64,000 nucleotides of DNA from SHVO01 sp964576515. GTDB lineage: Bacteria > Pseudomonadota > Alphaproteobacteria > Rhodospirillales > Rhodospirillaceae. A program made the translations under genes and the position numbers. Every line of letters begins with the position of its first letter. Position 1 is the stretch's first letter. The stretch lies in contig CAZNUW010000012.1 of the NCBI GenBank assembly GCA_964576515.1, forward strand, positions 62,001-126,000, in the 5' to 3' direction. The notes below the pieces were generated by a model that was not told the DNA's origin, searched no databases, and saw only the letters and a list, made by a program, of their open reading frames with translations. Positions 15,303 through 24,730 of the stretch are shown in pieces.

Positions 15303-17114
15303 TTAGACCGCCCGGGCTTTGACGTAGCGGCCGGGCGCGTCTTCGATGGCTTTGAGTTTTCCGTCGCCGGGTTGCCGGGCGGGCACGTCCGCGCCCGATT
15401 GCGGCCGGAGCCAGCGGTCCCAGTCGGTCCACCACGATCCCGCGTGCTCCGTGGCGCCGTCGAGCCAGGCGTCCGGCGTCTGTGGTTTCTTCACGGACTT
15501 GGTTTTGTCGTTGGTCCAGTACCCGTATTTCTTCGCCACCGGCGCGTTCACCACACCCGCGATATGGCCCGAGCCCGACAGGACGAACCGTGTCGGCCCG
15601 CTGAACAACTGCGTGGCCGAGAACGTGGATTTCCACGGCGCGATATGATCCTCGCGGCAACTGATCATGTAGGTGGGCACGTCGATCGCGCGCAGATCGA
15701 TCGGCACGCCGCCCAGGGAAATGCCGCCGGGCGTCGAGAGTTTGTTCTCGAGGTACATCTTGCGCAGATAGAAGCTGTGCATCGCCCGGGGCATGCGGGT
15801 GGAGTCCGCGTTCCAGTACAACAGATCGAACGGGAAGGGCTCCTTGCCCAGGAGGTAGTTGCTGACCACGAAGGACCAGATCAGGTCGTTGGCGCGCAGC
15901 ATGTTGAACGACATGGCCATGTCGGCGGCGTCGAGGTAACCGGTCTCCTCCATGCGCCGTTCGATCCCGGCGATCTGCTCCTCGTCGATGAAGACGCCGA
16001 GGTCGCCGGGTTCCTTGAAGTCGGTGAGCGTCACGAAATAGGTGGCGGTCGCGACGCTGTCGTCGCCCTTGCTTTTCAGATAGGCCAGCGATCCGGCAAG
16101 CAGCGTGCCCCCGATGCAGTAGCCCACCATATGGGTCTTCTTCGCGCCGGTGGCTTTCAGCGCGGCGTCCTTCGCCGCGATCGCGCCCTTCAGCATGTAA
16201 TCGTCGAAGGTCGTGCCGGCCAAGGCGGCGTCCGGGTTGATCCACGAGACGATGAAGGTGGTGTAGCCTTGGTCGGTCAGCCACTTCACCAGCGAGTTCT
16301 TTTCCCGAAGGTCCAGGATGTAGAACTTGTTGATCCAGGGCGGGATGATCACGACCGGCGTGTCTTTCACGGCCGACGTAGTCGGGGTGTACTGGATCAA
16401 CTGCATCAAGGGCGTTTCAAAGACGACCTTGCCCGGGGTCGCGGCGACGTTGACGCCCACCTCGAACGCGCTTTCATCGGTCATCGAGACGCGCAAGCGC
16501 CCTTTGCCCTTTTCCAGATCGTCGAGCAGGTTCTGCAGGCCCTTGATGAGGTTCTCGCCCTTGGTCTCCGCTGTGGTCCGCAGCACCTGCGGATTGGTCA
16601 TGGCGAAGTTGGTCGGGGCGAGGGCGTCGGCGAACTGCCGCGTGAAAAACTCGACCTTGTGTTTGGTGTGCGGATCCAGGCCCTGGACGTCGGCGACGGT
16701 GGCCTGCATCCAACGGGTCGTGAGCAGGTAGGACTGTTTGATGAAAGCGAAGATCTGGTTTTCCTGCCAGGCGGGATCGCTGAACCGCTTGTCGCCCGCG
16801 TCGGCGTCCGCCGGCGTCTGATGCCCCAGCGCCTGCAAGGTGGCGTTCCGCCACAGCTCCATATAGCCGCGCCACAGGTCGATCTGGGCGTCTATGAGCT
16901 TCTGGGGCTCTGCGAGCATCTTCGAGGTGAGTTCGAGGAAGGCCGCGCCGACATTCGCCGCGTCCGCCATGCCGATGCCGCTCGCGGCTGGGTCGCTCGC
17001 GCTCCGGGCCACGAAGTCCTGGACCAGGGTCTGCGAGCGCTGGGCGATGTCGGTCATGATCGCCGGCCAATCCGCCGCGGGCGTTTCGGGCGAAGGGGTG
17101 TTTTGCTTCGGCAT
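15303..17114 (-). CDS. phaC: Class I poly(3-hydroxyalkanoate) synthase
   Basis: The 603-residue enzyme polymerises (R)-3-hydroxyacyl-CoA into storage polyester on the granule surface. The lipase-like box GYCIGGTLLAG holds the catalytic Cys, the Asp is in SCREDHIAPWKS and the His in LSGSGHIAGVVN. Upstream are the conserved TPLMQLIQYTP, VIIPPWINKFYILDL and FIVSWINPD segments. Its length is normal for the stand-alone class I enzyme. ATG at 17114. No phasin or phaR gene is adjacent in the window, so the rest of the pathway lies elsewhere. The GC-rich antisense frame over this gene is not coding. Confidence 0.96.
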   Translation of the reverse strand: MPKQNTPSPETPAADWPAIMTDIAQRSQTLVQDFVARSASDPAASGIGMADAANVGAAFLELTSKMLAEPQKLIDAQIDLWRGYMELWRNATLQALGHQTPADADAGDKRFSDPAWQENQIFAFIKQSYLLTTRWMQATVADVQGLDPHTKHKVEFFTRQFADALAPTNFAMTNPQVLRTTAETKGENLIKGLQNLLDDLEKGKGRLRVSMTDESAFEVGVNVAATPGKVVFETPLMQLIQYTPTTSAVKDTPVVIIPPWINKFYILDLREKNSLVKWLTDQGYTTFIVSWINPDAALAGTTFDDYMLKGAIAAKDAALKATGAKKTHMVGYCIGGTLLAGSLAYLKSKGDDSVATATYFVTLTDFKEPGDLGVFIDEEQIAGIERRMEETGYLDAADMAMSFNMLRANDLIWSFVVSNYLLGKEPFPFDLLYWNADSTRMPRAMHSFYLRKMYLENKLSTPGGISLGGVPIDLRAIDVPTYMISCREDHIAPWKSTFSATQLFSGPTRFVLSGSGHIAGVVNAPVAKKYGYWTNDKTKSVKKPQTPDAWLDGATEHAGSWWTDWDRWLRPQSGADVPARQPGDGKLKAIEDAPGRYVKARAV

Positions 17115-17270
17115 TTTTCATCCCGCCCTGGAGGTTGGAACACCTCCCAGGGTATTATGTATTGTGGTACTTAGAGCCTTGAGTATGCATAAGTGGGGCC
17201 ACCGGACCTGTCTAGGCGGCTCAGGCTTCGGCGATTTGCAATTCTGAATTGAACAGTGGCGCGCAAGGTT

Positions 17271-17819
17271 ATGAAAAATATGACTAAAGGTCGTGATGTC
17301 CGGCGGATGTTCTTTGCGGCGACGGCCGCGTGCGCCGTGCTCGCCCTTGCGGCCTGCGCCTCCGACGATGAAGTGGCCGCGAACGCGCCGGCCCCGGCCG
17401 CCGCGGCGCCCGCCGACGCCTCCGCGCCGTCGGCCGCCTCCAGCTTTGGCGCCGCGCCCGCGCCCCGCTTCATGATCCCGTCCGCGGCCGATCAAAGCCC
17501 GCCGGATGTGAACACCGTGCCGGCCACCGCCCCGACGCCCGCGTCGACGGCGGAGGAGCGCGAGGAGGCCCGGCGCGGCCTGATCGCCGATCTCGCCAAT
17601 GCCCGTCATTCGGACCTGGGCGGCCGGACACTGCCGGTCACCGTGCGTCCTTATGTCGCCAGCGCCGCCCCGGCGCCCACAGTGGAAGAACCGGCGCCTG
17701 CGCCGGATACGACCCGGCTTGAGGCGGCCCCGCCGCCGCGCCCGCCCGAGGCCGATGCCGCACCCGCAAAGCCCGCGGCCGGACCGGCGCCGGCAAATCG
17801 TATTCCCACCGGAAGTTAA
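17271..17819 (+). CDS. Ala/Pro-rich lipoprotein of unknown function
   Basis: The product of about 180 residues has a lipoprotein signal (RRMFFAATAACAVLALAACAS, lipobox LAAC). The long Ala/Pro-rich, low-complexity body is probably extended in the periplasm. A short charged segment (EEREEARRGLIADLANARHSD) in the middle may be a helix. No domain is recognised. Possible ATGs lie at 17271, 17280 and 17307; 17271 or 17280 fits the AAGG at 17266-17269. The gene is divergent from phaC. Composition is extreme, but the signal peptide argues that it is a real gene. Confidence 0.7.
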   Translation: MKNMTKGRDVRRMFFAATAACAVLALAACASDDEVAANAPAPAAAAPADASAPSAASSFGAAPAPRFMIPSAADQSPPDVNTVPATAPTPASTAEEREEARRGLIADLANARHSDLGGRTLPVTVRPYVASAAPAPTVEEPAPAPDTTRLEAAPPPRPPEADAAPAKPAAGPAPANRIPTGS

Positions 17820-17875
17820 TAGTAGGCTATTAACGTGGTGGAGGGGCGACTCCGCTTCGCCATTCCCTCCCGGGG

Positions 17876-17910
17876 ATTGTCCTAAAATCGCCGTGCGATT
17901 TCAGGACAAT
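17876..17910. repeat. 15-bp inverted repeat between the lipoprotein and aminotransferase genes
   Basis: ATTGTCCTAAAATCG (17876-17890), CCGTG, then CGATTTCAGGACAAT (17896-17910) pair at 14 of 15 positions. There is no T-run, and it lies 55 bases before the aminotransferase start. It could be a regulatory hairpin in the leader or a copy of a dispersed palindromic element. Confidence 0.65.
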
Positions 17911-17965
17911 TGTGGAAATGCGGCGGCTGCCGCATAACGGGCACCCAAATCTCGAAGGCTTTCCG

Positions 17966-19186
17966 ATGAAAACCGAGTTCAACCGTATCAAACGTCTGCC
18001 GCCGTATGTGTTCGCCGAGGTGAACGCGATGAAGGCGCGCTTGCGCGCCGCCGGCGAGGACATCATCGATTTTGGGATGGGCAATCCCGATCTGCCCACG
18101 CCCCAGCATATCATCGACAAACTGACCGAAGTCGCCCAAGACCCGAAGGCGCACCGCTATTCGGCCTCGCAGGGCATCAAGGGTCTGCGCAAGGCTTTCG
18201 TCAGTTATTACGAACGCCGTTTCGGCGTCACCTTGGACATGAATAAAGAGGTGTGCGTCACCCTCGGGTCCAAGGAAGGCCTGGCGAACCTCGCCTCGGC
18301 CATCACCAATCCGGGCGACCTGATCCTGTCGCCGAACCCGGCCTATCCCATCCATCCGTTCGGCTTCATCATCGCCGACGGTTCGGTCCGGTCGCTGCCC
18401 TGCACGCCGGACGCCGAGTTCATGGCCGCGCTGGATCGCGCGGTGAAGAACTCGACGCCGAAGCCGGTCGCGCTGATCCTGAACTATCCGTCCAATCCGA
18501 CGGCGCTGGTGGCCGACCTCGACTTCTACGGTCAGGTCGTCGACTTCTGCCGCCACCATGACATCTGGATCCTGTCGGACCTCGCTTACGCGGAGATCTA
18601 TTTCAACGGCCGTCCGCCGCCGTCGATCCTTCAAATCCCGGGCGCGAAAGAGATCGCCATCGAATTCACCTCGATGAGCAAGACCTACAGCATGCCGGGC
18701 TGGCGCGTGGGTTTCGCCGCGGGCAACCCGGTCCTGATGAACGCGCTTGTGCGCATCAAGTCCTATCTCGACTACGGCGCTTTCACGCCGGTCCAGGTGG
18801 CCGCCGCCGCCGCGCTGAACGGGCCGCAGGACTGCGTGGCCGAAGCGCGTGCGATCTACAAGGAACGCCGCGACATCCTGATCGAAGGCTTCGGCCAGGC
18901 CCAATGGCATATCCCGAGCCCCGAGGCCTCGATGTTCGCCTGGGCGCCGATCCCGGAGCCCTTCAAGCATCTCGGCGCGCTCGAGTTCTCGAAACTGCTG
19001 ATGAGCGAGGCCAAGGTCGCGGTTGCGCCGGGCACCGGTTTCGGCGAAGCGGGCGAGGGCTTCGTGCGCATCGCGTTGGTGGAGAATAAGCACCGCATTC
19101 GCCAGGCCTTGCGCAATATCCGCACCTTCCTGGGGTCCGCCGGTCAGGTTTTGGAACGCGCCGAGCGTCAGCGGGCGGCCTCGTAA
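17966..19186 (+). CDS. PLP-dependent class I/II aminotransferase (AlaC / LL-DAP-aminotransferase-like)
   Basis: The 406-residue protein begins MKTEFNRIKRLPPYVFAEVN and has GMGNPDLPTP, the SKEGLANL cofactor loop, NYPSNPTALVAD, SDLAYAEIYF and the PLP Lys in SMSKTYSMPGWRVGF. It resembles the alaC/ybdL-like group annotated as alanine or diaminopimelate aminotransferases. Its stop codon overlaps the hom start (TAATG), so it is coupled to homoserine dehydrogenase. This arrangement is common in alphaproteobacteria and points to an amino-donor step in aspartate-family or branched amino-acid metabolism. The exact substrate is open. The frame upstream of 17966 is not part of the family. Confidence 0.92.
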   Translation: MKTEFNRIKRLPPYVFAEVNAMKARLRAAGEDIIDFGMGNPDLPTPQHIIDKLTEVAQDPKAHRYSASQGIKGLRKAFVSYYERRFGVTLDMNKEVCVTLGSKEGLANLASAITNPGDLILSPNPAYPIHPFGFIIADGSVRSLPCTPDAEFMAALDRAVKNSTPKPVALILNYPSNPTALVADLDFYGQVVDFCRHHDIWILSDLAYAEIYFNGRPPPSILQIPGAKEIAIEFTSMSKTYSMPGWRVGFAAGNPVLMNALVRIKSYLDYGAFTPVQVAAAAALNGPQDCVAEARAIYKERRDILIEGFGQAQWHIPSPEASMFAWAPIPEPFKHLGALEFSKLLMSEAKVAVAPGTGFGEAGEGFVRIALVENKHRIRQALRNIRTFLGSAGQVLERAERQRAAS

Positions 19187-20487
19187 TGTCCGCGCTCAAG
19201 GTTGCGATTGCCGGTCTCGGCACGGTCGGCGCGGGCGCGCTGAAAATCCTGCACACCAACGCCGCGGAAATCGCCGCGCGCTGCGGGCGTTCGATTCAGG
19301 TCACCGCGGTTGCCTCGCGCGATCGTAAGAAGGACCGCGGCGTGCCGCTGGACGGCGTGGCGTGGTTCGACGATGCCGCCGCGATGGCCGCCGAGGCCGA
19401 TGCGGATGTGATCGTCGAGTTGATCGGCGGCTCCGAAGGGATCGCCCGCAAGACGGTGACTGCCGCTATCGCGCGCGGCCGTCATGTGGTCACCGCCAAC
19501 AAGGCGTTGCTGGCTCATCACGGCGTTGAACTGGCGACGTCGGCCGAGAAGGCGGGCCTGTCGTTGAATTTCGAGGCCGCGGTCGCGGGCGGCATCCCCA
19601 TCATCAAGGCGCTGCGTGAAGGCCTGGCGGCCAACAAGATCCGCCGGGTCACCGGCATCCTGAACGGCACCTGCAATTACATTCTCACCACCATGCGCGC
19701 GAGCGGCCGTAGCTTCGCCGACGTGCTCAAGGAAGCCCAAGACCTCGGGTACGCGGAAGCGGATCCTTCGTTCGACATCGACGGCACCGACGCGGCGCAT
19801 AAGCTCGCGATCCTGACCAGTGTGGCCTTCGGAACGCCGGTCGACATCAAGGCCGTGCATGTCGAAGGCATTCGCAACGTCTCCAGCCTCGATCTTCAGT
19901 ACGCGGACGAGTTCGGCTACGTGATCAAATTGCTTGGTGTCGCCGAGTGTCTTGAACGCGATGGCGGCGTGTTGATGCAGCGGGTCTATCCCTGCCTCAT
20001 CACGCCCGACATGCCGCTCGCCAATGTCGAGGGCGTGTTCAATGCCGTCGTGGCGGAAGGCGATTTCGTTGGCCGTTCGGTTTACGAAGGCCGCGGCGCG
20101 GGCGCGGGCCCGACCGCGTCGGCCGTCGTCGCCGACCTGATGGACATCGCCTCCGGGCGCAAGGTGCCGACGTTTGGAATCCCGGCGCAGTCGTTGAAGA
20201 CCATTCCCAATGTGCCGGTCGCCGAACATGTGGGCGAATACTATGTGCGCCTTCTGGTGGTTGACCGCCCGGGCGTGTTCGCCGACATCGCCATGGCGTT
20301 CCGTGACGAATCCGTGTCGATGGAATCCGTTCTGCAACGCGGTCGCAACGCGGCGAATGTGAACGTGGTCATCATCACGCACGAGACCCAGGAAGCGCCA
20401 CTGTTGCGCGCACTCAAGCGGTTGCAGGCCAATGCGGCGCTGGTTGAGCCGCCCCACATGATGCGCATCGAGAAATTTAACGGTTAA
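19186..20487 (+). CDS. hom: Homoserine dehydrogenase
   Basis: The 433-residue enzyme reduces aspartate semialdehyde to homoserine, the branch to threonine and methionine. It has the NAD(P)-binding start VAIAGLGTVGAGALKIL, the VTANKALLAHHG and LNFEAAVAGGIPIIKALREG motifs, the GILNGTCNYILT region, and a C-terminal ACT domain (LLVVDRPGVFADIAMAFRD) for feedback by threonine. The ATG overlaps the aminotransferase stop. glpX and recJ follow, the usual alphaproteobacterial order. Confidence 0.97.
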   Translation: MSALKVAIAGLGTVGAGALKILHTNAAEIAARCGRSIQVTAVASRDRKKDRGVPLDGVAWFDDAAAMAAEADADVIVELIGGSEGIARKTVTAAIARGRHVVTANKALLAHHGVELATSAEKAGLSLNFEAAVAGGIPIIKALREGLAANKIRRVTGILNGTCNYILTTMRASGRSFADVLKEAQDLGYAEADPSFDIDGTDAAHKLAILTSVAFGTPVDIKAVHVEGIRNVSSLDLQYADEFGYVIKLLGVAECLERDGGVLMQRVYPCLITPDMPLANVEGVFNAVVAEGDFVGRSVYEGRGAGAGPTASAVVADLMDIASGRKVPTFGIPAQSLKTIPNVPVAEHVGEYYVRLLVVDRPGVFADIAMAFRDESVSMESVLQRGRNAANVNVVIITHETQEAPLLRALKRLQANAALVEPPHMMRIEKFNG

Positions 20488-20499
20488 TCGTTGCCTAGC

Positions 20500-20528
20500 T
20501 GGAGCGCGCCTTTCTAAAATGCGCTCCA
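20500..20528 (+). terminator. Hairpin between hom and glpX
   Basis: TGGAGCGC (20500-20507) and GCGCTCCA (20521-20528) form an 8-bp stem around a 13-base loop that contains a run of T and A. It is a possible weak terminator or processing site within the operon. No long T-run follows. Confidence 0.4.
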
Positions 20529-20560
20529 CACCCTGATTTAAAGATATTTCGGAGAGCCTC

Positions 20561-21550
20561 ATGTCGCTGCAGCTTGATGCAACGTTCGACAACGTCCTGG
20601 AACGCAACCTCGCCCTGGAGGCCGTGCGCGTGACCGAAGCGGCCGCATTGTCGGCGTCCCGCCTTGTGGGGCGCGGCGACGAGAAGCAGGCCGATCAGGC
20701 GGCTGTGGACGCTATGCGCCGCGCGCTGAACAGCCTCAATATCGAAGGCACCGTCGTGATCGGCGAGGGCGAGCGCGACGAGGCGCCCATGCTCTACATC
20801 GGCGAGAAGGTCGGAACCGGCAAGGGCCCGAAGGTCGATATCGCCTTGGATCCACTGGAAGGCACCACCATCACCGCGAAGGGCGGGGCCAATGCGCTGG
20901 CTGTTATTGCGATGGCCGAGTCCGGCAACTTCCTCAATGCGCCGGACGTCTATATGGACAAGATCGCCGTCGGCGGCGGTCTGCCGGAAGGCGTCGTCGA
21001 TATCGATAATCCGCCCGAAGTGAATTTAAAGAACCTTGCCAAGGCGAAGAATGCCGACGTGGAAGATCTGCTGGTGTGCATTCTCGACCGCCCGCGCCAC
21101 GCCGAACTTATCGCCAAGGTCCGCGCGGCGGGCGCGCGCATCATGCTGATCACCGACGGCGACGTGTCGGGCGTCATCGCGACCGCGCAACCGGATTCCG
21201 GTGTCGACATGTATGTCGGCTCGGGCGGCGCGCCGGAAGGCGTGCTGGCGGCCGCGGCGCTGCGCTGCATCGGCGGCCAGATGCAAGGCAAGCTTCTGTT
21301 CCGCAACGACGATGAAGTCGCCCGCGCCCGCAAGTGGGGCATCAGCGATCTCAATCGCAAGTACGGCATGCTCGACCTCGCCAAGGGCAATGTGATGTTC
21401 GCCGCCACCGGCGTCACCACCGGCGCGATGCTGAAGGGCGTGCGCCGTTTCCATGGCGGCGCGATCACCCATTCGCTGGTGATGCGCTCGAAGACCCGCA
21501 CGGTGCGCTATGTGGAAGCGCATCACAGCTTCGAGGGCGACCACACCTAA
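20561..21550 (+). CDS. glpX: Fructose-1,6-bisphosphatase class II
   Basis: The 329-residue GlpX-type phosphatase of gluconeogenesis (and possibly sedoheptulose bisphosphatase) shows DEKQADQAAVDAMR, VIGEGERDEAPMLYIGE, the metal/substrate loop IALDPLEGTTI and the late ITDGDVSGVIA and GSGGAPEGVLAAAALR motifs. A GGAGAG site precedes the ATG. recJ follows with its GTG start one base after the glpX stop, so the two are co-translated. Confidence 0.96.
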   Translation: MSLQLDATFDNVLERNLALEAVRVTEAAALSASRLVGRGDEKQADQAAVDAMRRALNSLNIEGTVVIGEGERDEAPMLYIGEKVGTGKGPKVDIALDPLEGTTITAKGGANALAVIAMAESGNFLNAPDVYMDKIAVGGGLPEGVVDIDNPPEVNLKNLAKAKNADVEDLLVCILDRPRHAELIAKVRAAGARIMLITDGDVSGVIATAQPDSGVDMYVGSGGAPEGVLAAAALRCIGGQMQGKLLFRNDDEVARARKWGISDLNRKYGMLDLAKGNVMFAATGVTTGAMLKGVRRFHGGAITHSLVMRSKTRTVRYVEAHHSFEGDHT

Positions 21551-21551
21551 C

Positions 21552-23336
21552 GTGAACACGGGCGCCACATCGTTTCTGGGCGTTGCGAAATCCTTTCAAG
21601 GTCGCCGCTGGGACTTGCGGCGGGTTGACGAAGGGCTGGTGAGCGAGCTTGTGCGCCAGGCCGGCGTGACGGACGCGGTGGCGCGCGTTCTTGCGGCGCG
21701 CGGCGTCGCGACACAGGACTGCGCCGATTTTTTGCGCCCGACGCTCAAAGCGCTCATGCCCGACCCCAGCCTATTCGCCGATATGGACGGTGCGGCGACG
21801 CGCATCATGCGCGCGCTTGAAAAAGGCGAACGGATTGCTGTTTTTGGCGACTATGACGTCGACGGCGCCACGTCGTCGGCGCTGCTGGCGCGGTTTTTCC
21901 GCGCGATCGGAACCGACATCACCGTTTATATCCCGGACCGTGCGGCGGAAGGCTACGGCCCCAACACGCCTGCGCTGTTGAAACTGCGCGCGCAGGGCGT
22001 CGACCTCGCAATCACGGTCGATTGCGGCATCGTGGCGTTCGAGCCCCTTGCCGCAGCGAAGGACGCCGGTCTCGATATTATCGTGGTCGATCACCACAAG
22101 GCCGAGCCGGCGTTACCGGCGGCCAGCGCCGTCGTGAACCCGAACCGCCTGGACTGTACGAGCCGGCAAGGCCATCTCGCGGCGGTAGGGGTTGCCTTCC
22201 TGCTGGTGGTTGCGGTCAACCGGGCTTTGCGCGACGCGGGCTGGTATGCCGCGAACGGCCGGGCGGAACCCGACCTGCGCCAATGGCTCGATCTGGTGGC
22301 GCTGGGCACCGTCTGCGATGTTGTTCCACTCACAGGGCTGAACCGCGCTTTCGTCACGCAAGGTCTGAACGTGCTGGGGAAGGGCGCCAACGCGGGCCTT
22401 AACGCGCTTGCGCGCGTCGCGCGCATCGACAGCGCCCCCAGCGCCTTCCATCTCGGGTATTTGCTGGGTCCGCGCGTCAATGCGGGCGGGCGTGTCGGCC
22501 AGGCGGACCTCGGCACGCGGCTGCTGGCCACCGACGACCCGGACGAGGCCTCCGCGCTGGCGCTGCGCCTGGACGAGTTCAATGCCGCGCGCAAGGAGAT
22601 CGAAGCCGCCGTTCTGCGCGAGGCCATCGAACAGGTGGAAAGCCGCGCCGACAACGCGCCGCTTGTTTTCGCCGCCGGCGAAAAATGGCACCCGGGCGTG
22701 ATTGGGATCGTCGCGGGCCGCCTGCGCGAACGTTACGACCGGCCCACCTGCGTTGTGGCCATGGACGGCGGCCTGGCGAAGGGCTCGGGCCGCTCGATCC
22801 CGGGGATCGACCTTGGCCGCGCGGTCCTTGCGGCGCGCGAAGCGGGATACCTCATGAATGGCGGCGGCCACGCGATGGCGGCGGGGTTCACGCTCGCGGC
22901 TGATAAAATCGACGCCTTCGCGGGATATCTGCAGGAGCAGATCGGCGCGCAGCTCCGGGGCGGCGACATCATGCCGACCTTGAACCTCGACGGCGCCGTC
23001 AGCGTATCCGCCGTGACGCCGTCCTTCATCGAGGAGTTGTCCTGTGTCGGGCCCTTCGGCGCGGGCAACGACGAGCCGCGTTTCGCCGTCGTCGACGCGC
23101 GGGTGGTGAAGGCCGACATCGTCGGCTCGGGCCATGTGCGGTGTATTTTGTCCAGCGCCGGCGGCGGACGTTTGAAGGCCATCGCCTTCAATTGCGTCGA
23201 TGACGACCTGGGCCATGGTTTGCTGCGGGCCGCCGGATCGCGCCTGCATTTGGCGGGCACCATCCGCGCCGACACCTGGCAGGGCCGCACGGAGGCGCAA
23301 CTGGTGATCGACGATGCCGCGCCGTGCAGCGCATAG
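21552..23336 (+). CDS. recJ: Single-stranded-DNA-specific exonuclease RecJ
   Basis: The 594-residue 5'-3' exonuclease of recombination and mismatch repair has the phosphoesterase metal motifs FGDYDVDGATSSALL, VDCGI, VVDHHKAEP (DHH) and the DHHA1-type GGGHAMAAGFTL, then the C-terminal OB-fold (GPFGAGNDEPRFAV). GTG at 21552, directly after the glpX stop, is chosen over the longer frame from 21510 that would run through the end of glpX. Its length is usual for the family. Confidence 0.95.
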   Translation: MNTGATSFLGVAKSFQGRRWDLRRVDEGLVSELVRQAGVTDAVARVLAARGVATQDCADFLRPTLKALMPDPSLFADMDGAATRIMRALEKGERIAVFGDYDVDGATSSALLARFFRAIGTDITVYIPDRAAEGYGPNTPALLKLRAQGVDLAITVDCGIVAFEPLAAAKDAGLDIIVVDHHKAEPALPAASAVVNPNRLDCTSRQGHLAAVGVAFLLVVAVNRALRDAGWYAANGRAEPDLRQWLDLVALGTVCDVVPLTGLNRAFVTQGLNVLGKGANAGLNALARVARIDSAPSAFHLGYLLGPRVNAGGRVGQADLGTRLLATDDPDEASALALRLDEFNAARKEIEAAVLREAIEQVESRADNAPLVFAAGEKWHPGVIGIVAGRLRERYDRPTCVVAMDGGLAKGSGRSIPGIDLGRAVLAAREAGYLMNGGGHAMAAGFTLAADKIDAFAGYLQEQIGAQLRGGDIMPTLNLDGAVSVSAVTPSFIEELSCVGPFGAGNDEPRFAVVDARVVKADIVGSGHVRCILSSAGGGRLKAIAFNCVDDDLGHGLLRAAGSRLHLAGTIRADTWQGRTEAQLVIDDAAPCSA

Positions 23337-23461
23337 GTCGCTTTCGGCACTGAATTTGGGGTCCGCGGCATGCGGCCCCGGTAATTGACGGGGTCGCATG
23401 CGGCGTGCCACGGTGACCCATCAAAATGGCCGGCAGGACCGGCGAAAACAGGGGGAGAGAC

Positions 23462-24094
23462 ATGCGTTTTCTGAAGACTTTGGCGGTTGCCGTTGCGGGG
23501 CTTGCGATGCTGGCGGCGCCGGTTGCGGCCGCCGACGTGGAATTCACCGGTTCGAAATTCTCGTGCCTGGAATATACAAACGGCCTCGGTGAAAACGCGT
23601 CGGGTAAATTGCAGTCGGTCATCGCGCGCGTGTGGATGCACGGGTATCTGTCCGGCTACTACAAGGCCTCGCAAAAACTGAACCTGGTCGACGACGCTGC
23701 GACGGGCGATGCGTTCGACAACACCTTGCTGCAAACCTGCCGCGAGTGGGCCGCGCAAGATATCCTGGGCGTATCGCTTCAGGTGCTCGCGAAGGCTGAC
23801 AGGCAGATGCCGGCCAAGGCGGGGGCGGATTTCTCGCCCGTCGGCTACACCTGCGAACAGCACCTGAAAGCCAAAAGCGGCGCGGCCGCCGACGCCAACC
23901 GCGCGGACATCGCCGAACTGTGGGCCTTCGCGTTCATCCAGGGTTTCAAGAACCTCGGTCAGCCGGAACTTGAAGTGCCGGTGGACAGCAAGCCGCAACT
24001 GGTCGGCGCCATCAACAACGTGTGCAACAAGAACGCAGGCCTCCAGTACATGGATATCGCCGCGCTGGTATCGGAAAAGGTGAAGCTGCAATAG
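23462..24094 (+). CDS. Exported protein with HdeA-like features
   Basis: The 210-residue protein starts at the ATG at 23462 behind GGGGGAGAGAC and has a clear signal peptide (LAVAVAGLAMLAAPVAAAD). The mature part has paired Cys (FSCLEYTN, LLQTCREWA, GYTCEQHL, NNVCNKNAG). It also has a repeated pattern of Cys followed by a helix containing W-x-x-G-Y or W-A-F-A-F-I-Q-G-F, as in HdeA/HdeB-type acid-stress chaperones, apparently in two copies. If so, the role would be periplasmic protein protection at low pH. The match is by pattern only. A bidirectional terminator follows. Confidence 0.65.
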   Translation: MRFLKTLAVAVAGLAMLAAPVAAADVEFTGSKFSCLEYTNGLGENASGKLQSVIARVWMHGYLSGYYKASQKLNLVDDAATGDAFDNTLLQTCREWAAQDILGVSLQVLAKADRQMPAKAGADFSPVGYTCEQHLKAKSGAAADANRADIAELWAFAFIQGFKNLGQPELEVPVDSKPQLVGAINNVCNKNAGLQYMDIAALVSEKVKLQ

Positions 24095-24121
24095 ACGGCG
24101 TCACCGGCGCGAAACGGAAAA

Positions 24122-24147
24122 GGGCCCCGAGGACGGGGCCCTTTTTT
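24122..24147. terminator. Bidirectional terminator between convergent genes
   Basis: GGGCCCCG (24122-24129), loop AGGA, CGGGGCCC (24134-24141), followed by TTTTTT on the plus strand and preceded by AAAA (24118-24121). It serves the exported-protein gene and probably also the convergent acetyltransferase gene. Confidence 0.9.
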
Positions 24148-24730
24148 ATTTCGGCTTCTTTTTTGAACGTTTGCCCGGCACCTTGGGCGGTAGCGTCAAA
24201 TCGCCTTCGCCGAGGATGCGCTGCATCAGCACCGCATCGACCCAGCGGCCGAATTTGAAGCAGGCGGAACTGAGTGCGCCCACCACGAAGAAGCCGTGGC
24301 GGCTGTGCAGCGCGAGCGAGGCGGCGTTGGTGCTGTCGCCGATCACGGCGATCATCTGGCGGAAACCCATGGCGGTGCAGCGCTCAATCAGCTCGACCAT
24401 CAGGGCGTTTCCGACGTTGCGGCCCAGGGCCTCCTTGGCGACATAGACCGAATCCTCGACGGTGTAGCGGTAGCCGGAGCGTTCCCGGAACGGGCCGGCG
24501 TAGGCGTAACCGATGATCTGCTTGCCCTTGGTGGCGACCAGGTAGGGCAGGCCGCGGGCCTGGATTTTCTGGAAACGGGCCGTCATCTCCGCGACCGTGG
24601 GCGCATCCTCCTCGAAGGAGGCGGTCGTATTGCTCACGTAGTAGGCGTAGATTTCCTGAATGGCCGGGATATCAGCCTCGGTGGCCATCCGGACGCGGAC
24701 CTTAAAGGATCGGGCAGTTGAGGGGGTCAT
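24146..24730 (-). CDS. GNAT acetyltransferase, phosphinothricin/methionine-sulfoximine type
   Basis: The 194-residue protein is a GCN5-related N-acetyltransferase: VRMATEADIPAIQEIYAYYVSN, then TTASFEEDAPT, GYAYAGPFRERSGYRYTVEDSVYV, the acetyl-CoA loop LGRNVGNALM and IAVIGDSTNAASLALHSRHGF. The T-A-S-F-E and V-E-D-S-V-Y-V segments are those of the PAT/YncA group, which acetylates glutamate-analogue toxins such as methionine sulfoximine. The natural substrate is inferred. The C-terminus is Lys-rich. ATG at 24730 is used; ATG at 24688 is also possible. Confidence 0.88.
   Translation of the reverse strand: MTPSTARSFKVRVRMATEADIPAIQEIYAYYVSNTTASFEEDAPTVAEMTARFQKIQARGLPYLVATKGKQIIGYAYAGPFRERSGYRYTVEDSVYVAKEALGRNVGNALMVELIERCTAMGFRQMIAVIGDSTNAASLALHSRHGFFVVGALSSACFKFGRWVDAVLMQRILGEGDLTLPPKVPGKRSKKKPK

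Noticed and set aside
15042..17174. 710-residue plus-strand frame opposite phaC
   Set aside because: Long only because of third-position GC; phaC on the other strand has all catalytic residues.
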